Shown: positions 24,380 through 32,065 of the stretch, in pieces
How positions within the stretch are numbered: position 1 is the stretch's first letter
Layout: every line of letters begins with the position of its first letter
Source: a virus
Direction: 5' to 3' (one strand)
Length of the DNA stretch: 64,000 nt
IMG/VR virus record: IMGVR_UViG_3300033146_002435
Span: 1-64,000 of that record
The notes under the pieces: generated by a model
The model's input: only the letters and a program-made list of their open reading frames with translations
Database searches by the model: none
Told to the model about the DNA's origin: nothing
Program-made: the position numbers and the translations under genes

Positions 24380-24676
24380 TCAGAATCTTAGTTTCAGGTT
24401 AAGCCTCTGGAGAATGTCTTGCGTGATTGCTTTGTATTCTCCACTCTTCAGTTTTTTCCGGGTTGCCGCCGTGTTTTCTCCAAGGAATTGCCCCCTGTAA
24501 TAATCTGTTGTGCGGGAATAATGCCATAAGGCAGTGTTTAAATAAACCGTGCCATTATCATTTATTGCGATGAGTTGATCGTATGAATAAAACATGATGG
24601 TGGTTCCATTGTCATGCGTTAATGTGAATTGATTTCTTGCTTCTTTTCCGTATTTTGTGATCATGGCTCTTTTCAT
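24380..24676 (-). CDS. hypothetical protein, 98 aa
   Basis: AGGAG nine bases upstream is the ribosome site. The sequence (NQFTLTHDNGTTIMFYSYDQLIAINDNGTVYLN, read in parts) has the strand pattern of a small phage protein type I have seen described only as uncharacterised, with a basic C-terminal helix. No catalytic residues stand out. Its 5' leader is a copy of the leader of the neighbouring 24288 gene. Function unknown. Confidence 0.68.
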   Translation of the reverse strand: MKRAMITKYGKEARNQFTLTHDNGTTIMFYSYDQLIAINDNGTVYLNTALWHYSRTTDYYRGQFLGENTAATRKKLKSGEYKAITQDILQRLNLKLRF

Positions 24677-24764
24677 GGTGTGTACTCCTATATTTTATTT
24701 CGGGTTGTGGTTCCTCTCCCCGGTGCTGTTAGTTGTAGCAGGAAGAGGAACCGGATTCTCGTTT
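24677..24764 (-). repeat. repeated leader unit B (stem-loop plus ribosome site)
   Basis: Second copy of the unit at 24289-24378. The stem arms GGTTCCTCT and AGAGGAACC are two to three pairs shorter than in copy A, and the A-rich link and ribosome site are the same. The lack of a T-run argues against a plain terminator. Confidence 0.75.
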
Positions 24765-25219
24765 TAGTTCGTAACAAAGGCTCGTGTGCCGTCTTCTTCG
24801 TAGAGAAGTTGGTCGGCTCTCTGCTGTGCGTCTTCTTTCGTGATGACCCATCCATACCTGGGATGTATCTCTTCAACGTGCAGGGTTTTTCCGTTGGAAT
24901 ACGTAATTGTGCTTCCTTCTTTCAGGGAAAACAGCTGGATTACATTAAAATTCAGTTTGTGTTGGTCGGCAATGTTCAGGGGTTCTCTTTCACTACCCGG
25001 TCGCACTGTCCAGAGGCAATGTTCAGGCTGTGGAAATACCTTGCCATTGGATGAAGAGAGAAGAAGACGGGAGTTTGTACTGACTACCCTGTGCGGGCCA
25101 AAGAAATGGCGTTTCCCGTCTTTTGTGCCTTCAATGTAGGCATATTCCCCTTCGACAATTTTTGTCCAAGGTGTGTAGGTCAGAGTTAAGTTTTGATCTT
25201 TTGCGTGATGTGTAATCAT
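24764..25219 (-). CDS. hypothetical protein, 151 aa
   Basis: AGAGG eight bases before ATG 25219 sets the start; a longer frame from 25327 overlaps the pentapeptide gene and lacks a ribosome site. The protein is beta-rich with several aromatic residues and has no membrane segment or recognised motif. It is transcribed with the pentapeptide-repeat genes. Confidence 0.65.
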   Translation of the reverse strand: MITHHAKDQNLTLTYTPWTKIVEGEYAYIEGTKDGKRHFFGPHRVVSTNSRLLLSSSNGKVFPQPEHCLWTVRPGSEREPLNIADQHKLNFNVIQLFSLKEGSTITYSNGKTLHVEEIHPRYGWVITKEDAQQRADQLLYEEDGTRAFVTN

Positions 25220-25220
25220 T

Positions 25221-25640
25221 TTAGTTTTCCTCTCTTTCTGGGAACATTGTTCCCCGGATGTCTGCATGTGTGAATTCAAGGTTTTTTGTGTCGGTATCGT
25301 GGAATACCGCACTCCGGAGATCTGCATGGGAGAAGTCTAATCTGTCCATTTTAGCGTATGAAAAACAAACACAGGAAAGGTCTGCATGGGAAAAGTCGAT
25401 AGAGAATAGTAGAGAGTATGAAAAATTCACTCCCCGAAGGTCGGCATGGGAGAAGTCAGCTCCTGTAAAATTGAGTCCGGAAAGATTATAGTTTCTCAGG
25501 TTGGCGTGCGAAAAGTCGCAACCCTGAAAACTAAAACCGTCCGCATCTAGCCTCTGAAAAAACATTCTGTCATTGTGAGGTACTATTACCCTCTCATGCT
25601 CTCCGGATCTGATTAATTCTATCTTTTGAACATTTATCAT
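25221..25640 (-). CDS. pentapeptide-repeat protein, 139 aa
   Basis: From about residue 30 nearly every fifth residue fits A(D/N)LxF: units such as DFSHANLRN, DFSHADLRG and DFSHADLS recur about twelve times, which folds as a right-handed four-sided beta helix. The N-terminal 29 residues are different and form a cap. Some family members mimic DNA and inhibit gyrase, but most have no known role. The repeats are visible in the DNA as a 15-base period. It pairs with the similar gene at 26134 and is linked to the next gene by an ATGA overlap. Confidence 0.85.
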   Translation of the reverse strand: MINVQKIELIRSGEHERVIVPHNDRMFFQRLDADGFSFQGCDFSHANLRNYNLSGLNFTGADFSHADLRGVNFSYSLLFSIDFSHADLSCVCFSYAKMDRLDFSHADLRSAVFHDTDTKNLEFTHADIRGTMFPEREEN

Positions 25641-25834
25641 TTCGTCCCCCTCATCGGTATGTGAACAACTCTTTCCACAAGAGTTCTACCCAACCTATAA
25701 CTATCACCAAAGATTGTTTTTCCCATGAAACCATAGTTTATATCTTTTTTAGTTACTGTACGCTCAACGCCTTTCACTATTATTGACGCTCCCGGCATGA
25801 TATAATTTATATGTACTTTTTCCGTCTTTTTCAT
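25637..25834 (-). CDS. hypothetical protein, 65 aa
   Basis: GGGGACGGA precedes the start, which overlaps the upstream stop by four bases. The product is small, basic and beta-rich (a short SH3-like pattern, PGASIIVKGVERTV). No family is recognised. It lies between the two pentapeptide-repeat genes. Confidence 0.65.
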   Translation of the reverse strand: MKKTEKVHINYIMPGASIIVKGVERTVTKKDINYGFMGKTIFGDSYRLGRTLVERVVHIPMRGTK

Positions 25835-26121
25835 TCCGTCCCCCTCATGATCTTTTTGATGTCCCGGATGCTTTTTTTCTTCCCGTCAATGTACACGTTA
25901 AGCCGATAGTAAACATTCCTCCGGGAAGAATGCATACTTTGCTGAATGAGGTATACCTGGCCTTTATAGGTGAATGTGAGCGTGTTAGTAAACGGAGTGT
26001 CTCTCGTGCCTGTCCAGAAAAAAGAGTTTCCGTATTTTATGTGTATGTCCAGAATATCCTGAAGCATGTTGTTTCGTTTGCGAGTGATTATTTTCCATTC
26101 TTGAACTTTCGTCTTTTTCAT
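25831..26121 (-). CDS. hypothetical basic protein, 96 aa
   Basis: GGCAGG lies seven bases before the ATG. The protein is Lys/Arg-rich with a beta pattern in the middle (NTLTFTYKGQVYLIQQ) and a basic helical end. No motif is recognised. It is co-transcribed with the pentapeptide-repeat genes on both sides and overlaps the next gene by four bases. Confidence 0.65.
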   Translation of the reverse strand: MKKTKVQEWKIITRKRNNMLQDILDIHIKYGNSFFWTGTRDTPFTNTLTFTYKGQVYLIQQSMHSSRRNVYYRLNVYIDGKKKSIRDIKKIMRGTE

Positions 26122-26133
26122 TTCGTACCTGCC

Positions 26134-26765
26134 TTAAATATTTGAATCTTTGATTTGTGCGTCTCGAGTGTCGCAATCTCGAGTGTCTGCATCGGTGAAG
26201 TTCGTTCCCTCGAGGTTCGCATGAGAGAGATCAGCATCTGTCATGTCACAGTTCACGAAAAAACATCCGGTAAGGTTCGCATGGGAGAGGTTTACTCCGG
26301 AAAGATTTGTCATGAAAAAACAGCAATTGCTGAGGTTCGCATGGGAAAAGTTAGCGTGGGAGAGGTTGGAGTAGGAAAAATCGGAGCACGTGATTGAGGC
26401 ACCGTGGAGAGTTGCAGCTCTGAAATCTGAGTTCGTGAACGTGTTGTTTTTACCTTCTGCTCGTGTAAAATCTGCATCCTGAAATTTTGCGTACTCTGCT
26501 ACGACATGCACGAGTGATGATTCTATGATGGAAGAACCGGAAAGGTCTGCATGGGAAAAGTTTAGTTCCTCCATGGTGGAGTAGGAAAACAGAGCGTTCC
26601 GGAGAGATGCCTTGGAAAAATTCATGCTGTCAAGATTAAGTCCTGAAAAATTGTAAAAATTAAGTGCAGCGTTTGAAAAGTCTGCACCTAAAATCTCGTT
26701 GCTATCTTCTGTGATATATTGAAATTGCTCTGTGTCGTCGAGTTTTGTATTACTTCTGTTCTCAT
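26134..26765 (-). CDS. pentapeptide-repeat protein with frame break near the start
   Basis: The region 26625-26134 gives a 163-residue pentapeptide-repeat protein (units such as NFSHADLSG and NLSHANLTG), but its first ATG at 26625 has no ribosome site and falls inside the repeat. The same frame runs further upstream without an ATG and still encodes repeat units (GADFSNAALNF). A good start, AGGAAC then ATG at 26765, lies in another frame and hits a stop after 26 codons. One inserted base near the four-A run at 26743-26746 would join them into about 210 residues. It may be a sequencing error, a mutation or a real frameshift. Confidence 0.65.
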
Positions 26766-26783
26766 GGTGCTGTTCCTTATTTT

Positions 26784-26978
26784 TTATTTTGATTCGAGTG
26801 ATTTTTTCAACTCAGTTAAGTGCTTGATAACACTATCAATAGATTCTACCGTGTCCGTTGGCATCCACTTGGAAGCCCAAGGCTTTGAGGCATACATGAA
26901 CTTGATGCTTAAGCCTTTCACGCCCCTTTTGCTAATCTCTCTGAACTCGTGTTTAAAATTACTTGTTACTTGTGGCAT
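26784..26978 (-). CDS. hypothetical basic protein, 64 aa
   Basis: AAGGAA lies seven bases before the ATG. The protein is basic and helical in its C-terminal half (VIKHLTELKKSLESK), without membrane segment. It lies directly upstream of the second pentapeptide-repeat gene. Function unknown. Confidence 0.6.
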   Translation of the reverse strand: MPQVTSNFKHEFREISKRGVKGLSIKFMYASKPWASKWMPTDTVESIDSVIKHLTELKKSLESK

Positions 26979-27003
26979 ATCTCATTCCTTATTTTAGTTG
27001 ATT

Positions 27004-27032
27004 CGCACCTGATGCAAGCTGTATCAGGTGCG
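27004..27032 (-). terminator. inverted repeat carrying the CACCTGAT motif
   Basis: CGCACCTGAT (27004-27013) and ATCAGGTGCG (27023-27032) pair perfectly around GCAAGCTGT, 14 bases past the stop of the 27046 gene. There is only a weak T-run, so termination is uncertain. The 14 bases at 27005-27018 recur exactly at 34473-34486, in the last unit of the 30-bp array. Confidence 0.5.
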
Positions 27033-27045
27033 AGTTTTGGTTAGT

Positions 27046-27537
27046 TTAAACTTTCAGGGAGACTCTGTAAGACTCAGAGACCCGGTTAAATATGATTTCC
27101 GGATTTTCTCCCCGGGCCTGTCCGCCTGCACCTTGAAGCTGTGCGATCTGTGCGGCGTTTTCAGCTTCTGCGATGGCTTTCTCAGAAAAGCCTTTCAGGG
27201 GTTGGAAAGTTAATTTGAAGAAATCAGAGAGAACTTGACGTGCGGTCTTGTCTTTCCAGATCGTATAGAGGGCTTTGATGTTGATCTGGAAATTCTTAGC
27301 AGTTGAAGCCTTAGAGGTCTTCAGAGTTGCTAAAGTTTGCGTGCCGTTTGAGAAAACTACGTCTTCTCCCTGATCGGTGAACTGCTTTGCGGCAGCTTTA
27401 AGAGTTTTTACATGGGACTCGTACACTTTAATAGTGGCCTTAGCCGTCTCGTATGATGCAATGTTGGCTGAGTTGGAAACCACGCTAAGGGAGTCTTGCT
27501 GTGTAGGGCTGAGAGTGCTAAAATCGATGTTTTTCAT
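27046..27537 (-). CDS. hypothetical helical protein, 163 aa
   Basis: AAGGA lies nine bases before the ATG, behind a stem-loop leader and a strong promoter. The protein is almost wholly helical and Ala/Lys/Gln-rich, with few aromatic residues and no membrane segment, suggesting a soluble coiled-coil or helical bundle. Strong signals imply it is made early and in quantity. No family is recognised. Confidence 0.68.
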   Translation of the reverse strand: MKNIDFSTLSPTQQDSLSVVSNSANIASYETAKATIKVYESHVKTLKAAAKQFTDQGEDVVFSNGTQTLATLKTSKASTAKNFQINIKALYTIWKDKTARQVLSDFFKLTFQPLKGFSEKAIAEAENAAQIAQLQGAGGQARGENPEIIFNRVSESYRVSLKV

Positions 27538-27562
27538 ATTGTAAATCCTTGTATTTTATTTT

Positions 27563-27598
27563 ACCGTTCCGGGTTCTTTTCGTGTTCCCCGTCTCGGT
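27563..27598 (-). promoter_or_regulatory. 5' leader stem-loop of the 27537 gene
   Basis: Outer arms ACCG and CGGT and inner arms CGGG and CCCG enclose an A/C-rich loop (minus strand). It lies a few bases past the expected transcription start and is followed by AAATAAAATACAAGGA, as in the other leaders of this block. Confidence 0.5.
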
Positions 27599-27607
27599 AT
27601 GCTCTTA

Positions 27608-27636
27608 AATATAATTCCTTTCGTTTCATTTGTCAA
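27608..27636 (-). promoter_or_regulatory. sigma-70 promoter for the 27537 gene
   Basis: On the minus strand TTGACA (27636-27631), 17 bases, then TATATT (27613-27608). Eleven of twelve positions match the consensus. The -10 sequence TATATT and ATGAAAC in the spacer recur in the promoter at 28.47 kb. Confidence 0.85.
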
Positions 27637-27677
27637 CATGAATTTCATCTTTTTTTGTAATAAAGATGAGGGAGAAA

Positions 27678-27708
27678 CCCGAAACCGTTGGCAATCAAGG
27701 GTTTCGGG
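27678..27708 (-). terminator. hairpin terminator after the HTH gene
   Basis: CCCGAAACC and GGTTTCGGG pair around 13 bases, followed on the minus strand by TTTCTCCC. It lies 15 bases past the stop of the 27724 gene, before the next promoter. Confidence 0.65.
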
Positions 27709-27723
27709 CATGAAAAAAATTTT

Positions 27724-28263
27724 TCATTTTAAGACTTCACTTTGATTCCTGCGTAGCCATTGGGCCTCATATTTGGTTCTGAGTTTCTCGCCTCGTCTCC
27801 GGGCCTCGGCTTTAATGTAATTGTAAGCTGTGGTGCGAGAGACTCCAAGCTCTCGGGCCACGGCTGTGGTTGTCATAGGTGATCCTGTTGAAGCACCCGT
27901 ATACATATCATAGGCATGGCTCGGATCTTTGTGCATGTGCCTGCCTCTACCCGATTTACCGTTACCGACGACACCCAGAGGATTAGGGATCTCCCATGCG
28001 TACAGGCAGCCGGAGATAAACTGTGTGGATTTCCGGAATGCGGAAGCACATTTGGTGATCGTCCATCCTTTTTTAGAGTACGCAAGAGTGAGGTTCTTCC
28101 GGGTAAACCGGATTTTAGATGTTTCTTCTTTGATAGTGGTCATCTCATCAGGATTCAAGTCTTGCTGTTCTGTTGCAGTTTCCTGTTCTGTTGCGGTTGT
28201 GGTTTCCCGTGGGGTTTCCTGTGGGGTTTCCTGTGGGGTTTCCGTTTCGTTGAAATAAGTCAT
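27724..28263 (-). CDS. HTH DNA-binding protein, 179 aa
   Basis: AGGAGG six bases before ATG 28263 decides the start. Residues 130-158 form a helix-turn-helix (AVARELGVSRTTAYNYIK) followed by a basic tail (EARRRGEKLRTK). The first 45 residues are Thr/Glu/Gln-rich with a repeated ETPQ unit and are probably disordered. The middle has a Lys-rich part with KGWTITKCASAFRK that may be a second DNA-binding helix pair. It is the first leftward gene next to the control region, with its own promoter, and is a candidate early regulator of the phage promoters. Confidence 0.75.
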   Translation of the reverse strand: MTYFNETETPQETPQETPRETTTATEQETATEQQDLNPDEMTTIKEETSKIRFTRKNLTLAYSKKGWTITKCASAFRKSTQFISGCLYAWEIPNPLGVVGNGKSGRGRHMHKDPSHAYDMYTGASTGSPMTTTAVARELGVSRTTAYNYIKAEARRRGEKLRTKYEAQWLRRNQSEVLK

Positions 28264-28420
28264 GGTGGCCTCCTGTTGGCTTGTGGTTGGTTGTCCCAAG
28301 TGCGTGTGATGCTATGGCCTGGGTTTTGGGTTGCTGTTGCTTATTTTGGATTCTCGAAGGTTTTTGATTTGGGTTTCGGATTCTGGATTCTCGTTTTGGA
28401 TTTTAGATTGAGAAAATAAC

Positions 28421-28453
28421 ACCGGGTTACATCAGGTGCTTGTCTTTCCCGGT
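28421..28453 (-). promoter_or_regulatory. 5' leader stem-loop of the HTH gene
   Basis: ACCGGG (28421-28426) and CCCGGT (28448-28453) pair and lie just downstream of the -10 box on the minus strand. The loop holds ATCAGGTGCTTG, a dispersed motif of this control region. Confidence 0.55.
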
Positions 28454-28462
28454 TATGTTCGT

Positions 28463-28491
28463 AATATAGATTATCATGTTTCATGTGTCAA
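28463..28491 (-). promoter_or_regulatory. sigma-70 promoter for the HTH gene
   Basis: On the minus strand TTGACA (28491-28486), 17 bases, TATATT (28468-28463). It matches the promoters at 27.6 and 32.95 kb in both boxes and in spacer length. Confidence 0.85.
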
Positions 28492-28566
28492 TACGTTTAA
28501 CGCTGTTAAACAGGGATTTTACTTTAGGTTTACACGAGGAGGGAGTCAGGTTCTCGGAGGTTTGTT

Positions 28567-28785
28567 ATGTCACATGATTCTAAATTCCGCATTCTATTGG
28601 TTATTACTGAGTCAGGGGTTTGTTTATTTAATCATTATGCGGTTGACTTGACACTCTGTATGACCCCCCTTGTACAGTTAAAGAGAGAAGATCATCTGAA
28701 AAATTTTCCACAGGGGGGTGTACATATAGATATATTCTTAATTCCTTTAATATGTTTATTGTATGTAATAGTATGTAGTTTGTAG
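28567..28785 (+). CDS. possible small membrane protein, 72 aa
   Basis: GGAGG lies six bases before the ATG, and the last 19 residues are strongly hydrophobic. Against it: it is alone on its strand in an otherwise non-coding control region, its middle is Cys/Leu-rich without clear pattern, and no promoter is obvious. I list it as a low-confidence gene. Confidence 0.25.
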   Translation: MSHDSKFRILLVITESGVCLFNHYAVDLTLCMTPLVQLKREDHLKNFPQGGVHIDIFLIPLICLLYVIVCSL

Positions 28786-28789
28786 TAAT

Positions 28790-29640
28790 TGAATTGTTAT
28801 ACATTGTGATATAAGTCAGGTAAGAGTGGTAAGTAAACTGTTTATGCCTAATAAGTGTAATAACTTCATTCCTTTGTTGTTACATGTGTGATATGATTTT
28901 CAACTACTCATTAGTCTAAAATGTGAGCTAATGTACAGCGAAAAGTGTGTAAGTGAACATAGCGATTCGGACATTGTTTTACAAAAAACATAACCTATTA
29001 GCCTCTTTTTTTGTTTCCATTTCCTACTAGCACCTGGTACTTACGTGCACACGAAGATCATCTGCAATTACCCGTAATCTAAACTTGTTGCACTATGTTT
29101 AGATTATGCGTAACGATTAGTTGAAAGTTCAATGCATGTAATAGCCTTGTCTGTCATACATTTAGTTATGTAAATGTTATGTCATTTGTTATGACAATGT
29201 AATCTAAAGGACTTTTACACATATAATAAAAGAACAGAAACGCATATCATGTTACATGATTATCATGTGTAATTACCCGTAATCTAAACATATCTATCAC
29301 TTTACATAACATAATGACACCGTAAAGTGAACTTCTCTGTTCACTCATTAGGGCTAATGTACAGGAAGAAACAATTTACCGGACATTTACATAACAAATG
29401 TGAACATTGTTTAACGCATTTAAAGTGCGGTGTTATAACAGGGACATAATGATTAACTAATCATTGGTTTTCCCATGACATAAGAAACTAGCACCTGGCA
29501 CAGCTTTTTTTCTGCCTCGGGCCTTGTTTGGTTCTGGACGTGCGGGCCTGTTTAACGGCACTACGCCCCTCCTCCCGCCTCCTGCCTCCACCGTCTGCTT
29601 TGTATCAGGTGCTTGTGTAATAGCGGGATGAAACAATTAA
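28790..29640. other. non-coding control region with repeats, candidate origin or regulator site
   Basis: No gene is supported here. The region is AT-rich and holds repeated words: the 19-base AATTACCCGTAATCTAAAC at 29066-29084 and 29271-29289, a third TAATCTAAA at 29200, an inverted copy at 29098-29106 making a 10-bp palindrome (29075-29106), CTAGCACCTGG at 29027 and 29488, and degenerate copies of CTCATTAG...CTAATGTACAG near 28905 and 29343. Iterated short words in AT-rich DNA at an arm junction suit an origin or a multi-site operator. Confidence 0.55.
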
Positions 29641-29751
29641 AAAGAGAAAAGGATCAATACTATATATATATGTGCGTGCGTGCGTGCGTTGATCCTTGAA
29701 ACCCAGGCCAAGTGGGCTTCTGGATTTTTTGCCGTGTTTCTCGCACCGGGC

Positions 29752-30613
29752 CGCATCCACCGCCACAGCCGCAGCCGCAGCCGCATCCGCATCCACCGCC
29801 ACAGCCACAGCCACCGCCACAGCCACAGCCACAGCCACAGCCGCAGCCACAGCCACAGCCACAGCCACAGCCGCATCCACAGCCACAGCCACAGCCACAG
29901 CCACAGCCACAGCCACAGCCACAGCCGCATCCACAGCCACAGCCACAGCCACAGCCGCAGCCACAGCCACAGCCACAGCCGTAGCCAGACCACAGCCACA
30001 GCCGCAGCCACAGCCGCAGCCACAGCCACAGCCACAGCCACAGCCACAGCCACAGCCATAGCCGTAGCCACAGCCACAGCCACAGCCACAGCCACAGCCA
30101 CAGCCACAGCCGCATCCACAGCCACAGCCACAGCCACAGCCACAGCCACAGCCGCATCCACAGCCACAGCCACAGCCACAGCCACAGCCGCATCCACAGC
30201 CACAGCCACAGCCACAGCCACAGCCACAGCCAGACCACAGCCACAGCCAGACCACAGCCACAGCCAGACCACAGCCAGACCACAGCCACAGCCAGACCAC
30301 AGCCACAGCCAGACCACAGCCAGACCACAGCCACAGCCAGACCACAGCCAGACCACAGCCACAGCCAGACCACAGCCACAGCCACAGCCAGACCACAGCC
30401 AGACCACAGCCAGACCACAGCCACAGCCAGACCACAGCCAGACCACAGCCACAGCCAGACCACAGCCAGACCACAGCCACAGCCAGACCACAGCCACAGC
30501 CAGACCACAGCCACAGCCAGACCACAGCCACAGCCAGACCACAGCCAGACCACAGCCAGACCACAGCCACAGCCAGACCACAGCCGCAGCCACAGCCAGA
30601 CCACAGCCACAGC
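29752..30613. repeat. 860-bp low-complexity array of CCACAG and CCAGA units
   Basis: The plus strand is built of CCACAG hexamers, with scattered CCGCAG and CCGCATCCA variants in the left half. In the right half five-base CCAGA units alternate with one or two CCACAG units. All frames on both strands stay largely open because of the composition, giving His-Ser, Pro-Gln or Leu-Trp repeats with no ribosome site, so I treat it as non-coding. The G-rich strand carries regularly spaced GG pairs that could form two-tier quadruplexes. Confidence 0.9.
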
Positions 30614-30748
30614 CGATTTACACATGAACTGGATATAAAACAATATCTACGCTATCACAGGCACATGCTTTACATTTGCCACATTTCACTTTTTTTGCCG
30701 TTTTTTCCGATATTGCGGGACAAACAACTACGGATAAACCCTTTGTTC

Positions 30749-31282
30749 TCAGCAACCCTTTGTTCTCAGCATTTTAGCTTCCATGGTCGCCTGGACGATG
30801 CGATGTTTTAGCGGCTTGCGTAGATCACCGACCACACGGGATTCGCGATAGCCCTTGTATTCCTCTTGATTTGATAATCGAGTGGGGAAACCCATATTTC
30901 TGTACGCTAAATATTTACTAACCGTTTCGACCGGAAAATGAACTAATCCAGACTGGATTTTTGGGATCAGTTTTTTTGCGATGAGCTGAAGAATTTCTTT
31001 TTGCTCATTGTTCAGTTCAGAAAAAGATGGAAACGATCCAAATGATGAAAATCTGATCCACGGACACGACTGTAAATCATTCATTATAGACAAGATCCCG
31101 AATAGAAACCCAGTGAAGTCATCTGAGTGTTTCCGGAGAAATGGGTTAAGATCTTTATACTTTTTTGCCTTGGAATTTTTGTGAAATGGGCAATTCTTCG
31201 AGCAAAATTTACCGGAACCCTTACACGCATTTAGTGCGATTGAGTTTTTACATCCCTTGCTGAATGTAGACTTTATGTTCAT
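30749..31282 (-). CDS. Cys-rich hypothetical protein, 177 aa
   Basis: The ATG overlaps the TGA of the upstream gene. The N-terminus has four Cys (residues 11, 20, 27, 31) in GCKNS, NACKG and FCSKNCPFHK, a probable metal site. WIRFSSFGSF near residue 76 and later helices recall the Cys-rich phage proteins grouped as gp88-like, though the match is partial. It ends the AT-rich cassette just before the CCACAG array. Function unknown; possibly a metal-binding enzyme remnant. Confidence 0.65.
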   Translation of the reverse strand: MNIKSTFSKGCKNSIALNACKGSGKFCSKNCPFHKNSKAKKYKDLNPFLRKHSDDFTGFLFGILSIMNDLQSCPWIRFSSFGSFPSFSELNNEQKEILQLIAKKLIPKIQSGLVHFPVETVSKYLAYRNMGFPTRLSNQEEYKGYRESRVVGDLRKPLKHRIVQATMEAKMLRTKGC

Positions 31283-31512
31283 CACATTACCTCGAAAAGT
31301 TCGGAAAATTGTTGAAAGTGGAGCTCAACGTACTGAGCTAAAAAAGTTACGAAGTTAATGTGATATGTGTATCTGTGGAGTTGCTCCATAATCTCAATAT
31401 CCATCAAGTCGATTATAGTGTTTTTTCGTGCCATGATAACTAAGCTCACAGCATATCTAGTTGTATTTTTGTAGCCTTTTTTTGCCAATTCTTCCGTTAA
31501 ATTTTTGTTCAT
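31282..31512 (-). CDS. hypothetical protein, 76 aa
   Basis: AAGGAG lies six bases before the ATG. The small protein is helical, with basic first half and aromatic-rich second half. It overlaps the neighbour upstream by four bases and the one downstream by one. No family is recognised. Confidence 0.65.
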   Translation of the reverse strand: MNKNLTEELAKKGYKNTTRYAVSLVIMARKNTIIDLMDIEIMEQLHRYTYHINFVTFLAQYVELHFQQFSELFEVM

Positions 31513-31781
31513 TTTGTACTCCTTAAAACTTGCTCTGTTTGCCCGTACACACGTATGTGTTCAGAGTCGTATTCACGTACTCTCATAACATGATTTGGGA
31601 ATTTTTTTATCATAATTTTTTTAATTGACTCTGTTGATATACTACAATTTAAATCGATGTAGATTGTGTTTCCCTTATCTTCGTATCCGTAACCCGCAAT
31701 ATGAGGTTGATATTTCATGATACGAGTGATATTTTTGAATTTTGTCATTAATCCTGTTTTTTGTCTTTCTGTAAATTTCAT
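31509..31781 (-). CDS. hypothetical protein, 90 aa
   Basis: AAGGGAA precedes the ATG after an AAATAAAAAATAAGG leader of the type common in this phage's leftward genes. The protein is basic, alpha/beta, with no recognised motif. It starts the downstream half of the cassette after a strong terminator, so read-through or an unseen promoter must feed it. Confidence 0.65.
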   Translation of the reverse strand: MKFTERQKTGLMTKFKNITRIMKYQPHIAGYGYEDKGNTIYIDLNCSISTESIKKIMIKKFPNHVMRVREYDSEHIRVYGQTEQVLRSTK

Positions 31782-31828
31782 TTCCCTTAATCCCTTATTT
31801 TTTATTTTGTCTTGTCTTGTTTGGAGCC

Positions 31829-31874
31829 AAAAAAAAAAACCCGATCAACTCCAGTGGAGTTGATCGGGTTTTTT
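31829..31874 (-). terminator. strong intrinsic terminator, copy 1 of a duplicated unit
   Basis: Arms of about 13 bp (CCCGATCAACTCC and its complement) flanked by A-runs on one side and T-runs on the other make it usable from both strands. It follows the stop of the 31877 gene. A close copy lies at 32456-32498. Confidence 0.9.
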
Positions 31875-31876
31875 GA

Positions 31877-32065
31877 CTAGATTTGCTTTCGCATGTGACG
31901 CATTACCCAACGTAAGGGACGTTTTTTACGCAATACATGTATCCCCTTGCTGTCGTTACAATTACATAGCCACTCACGGTATACGACACTTGTCGGTGCC
32001 ATTTCTTTACGGTTGCAGTCATTTATTGCTCTCACTATTATCTTCGCTATCTTTTTCTTTTTCAT
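31877..32065 (-). CDS. hypothetical basic protein, 62 aa
   Basis: GGAGAG lies eight bases before the ATG. The product is strongly basic from end to end, with two Cys in WLCNCND. It could bind nucleic acid. The start overlaps the upstream stop by four bases and the last codons plus terminator are copied from, or shared with, the 32502 gene. Confidence 0.62.
   Translation of the reverse strand: MKKKKIAKIIVRAINDCNRKEMAPTSVVYREWLCNCNDSKGIHVLRKKRPLRWVMRHMRKQI

Noticed and set aside
28436-28651. A 71-codon plus-strand frame over the HTH promoter.
   Set aside because: No ribosome site, no ATG, and it overlaps promoter and leader elements of the opposite strand.
28655-28690. TTGACA near 28652 on the plus strand as a promoter for the small 28567 frame or beyond.
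   Set aside because: The hexamer at the right distance (TGTACA) matches only three of six -10 positions, and no gene follows.
29605-30643. Long open frames on both strands through the CCACAG array, giving His-Ser, Pro-Gln, Leu-Trp and Cys-Gly repeats.
   Set aside because: They stay open because of base composition in all frames, have no ribosome sites and change frame at the 5-base units; no folded part exists outside the repeat.
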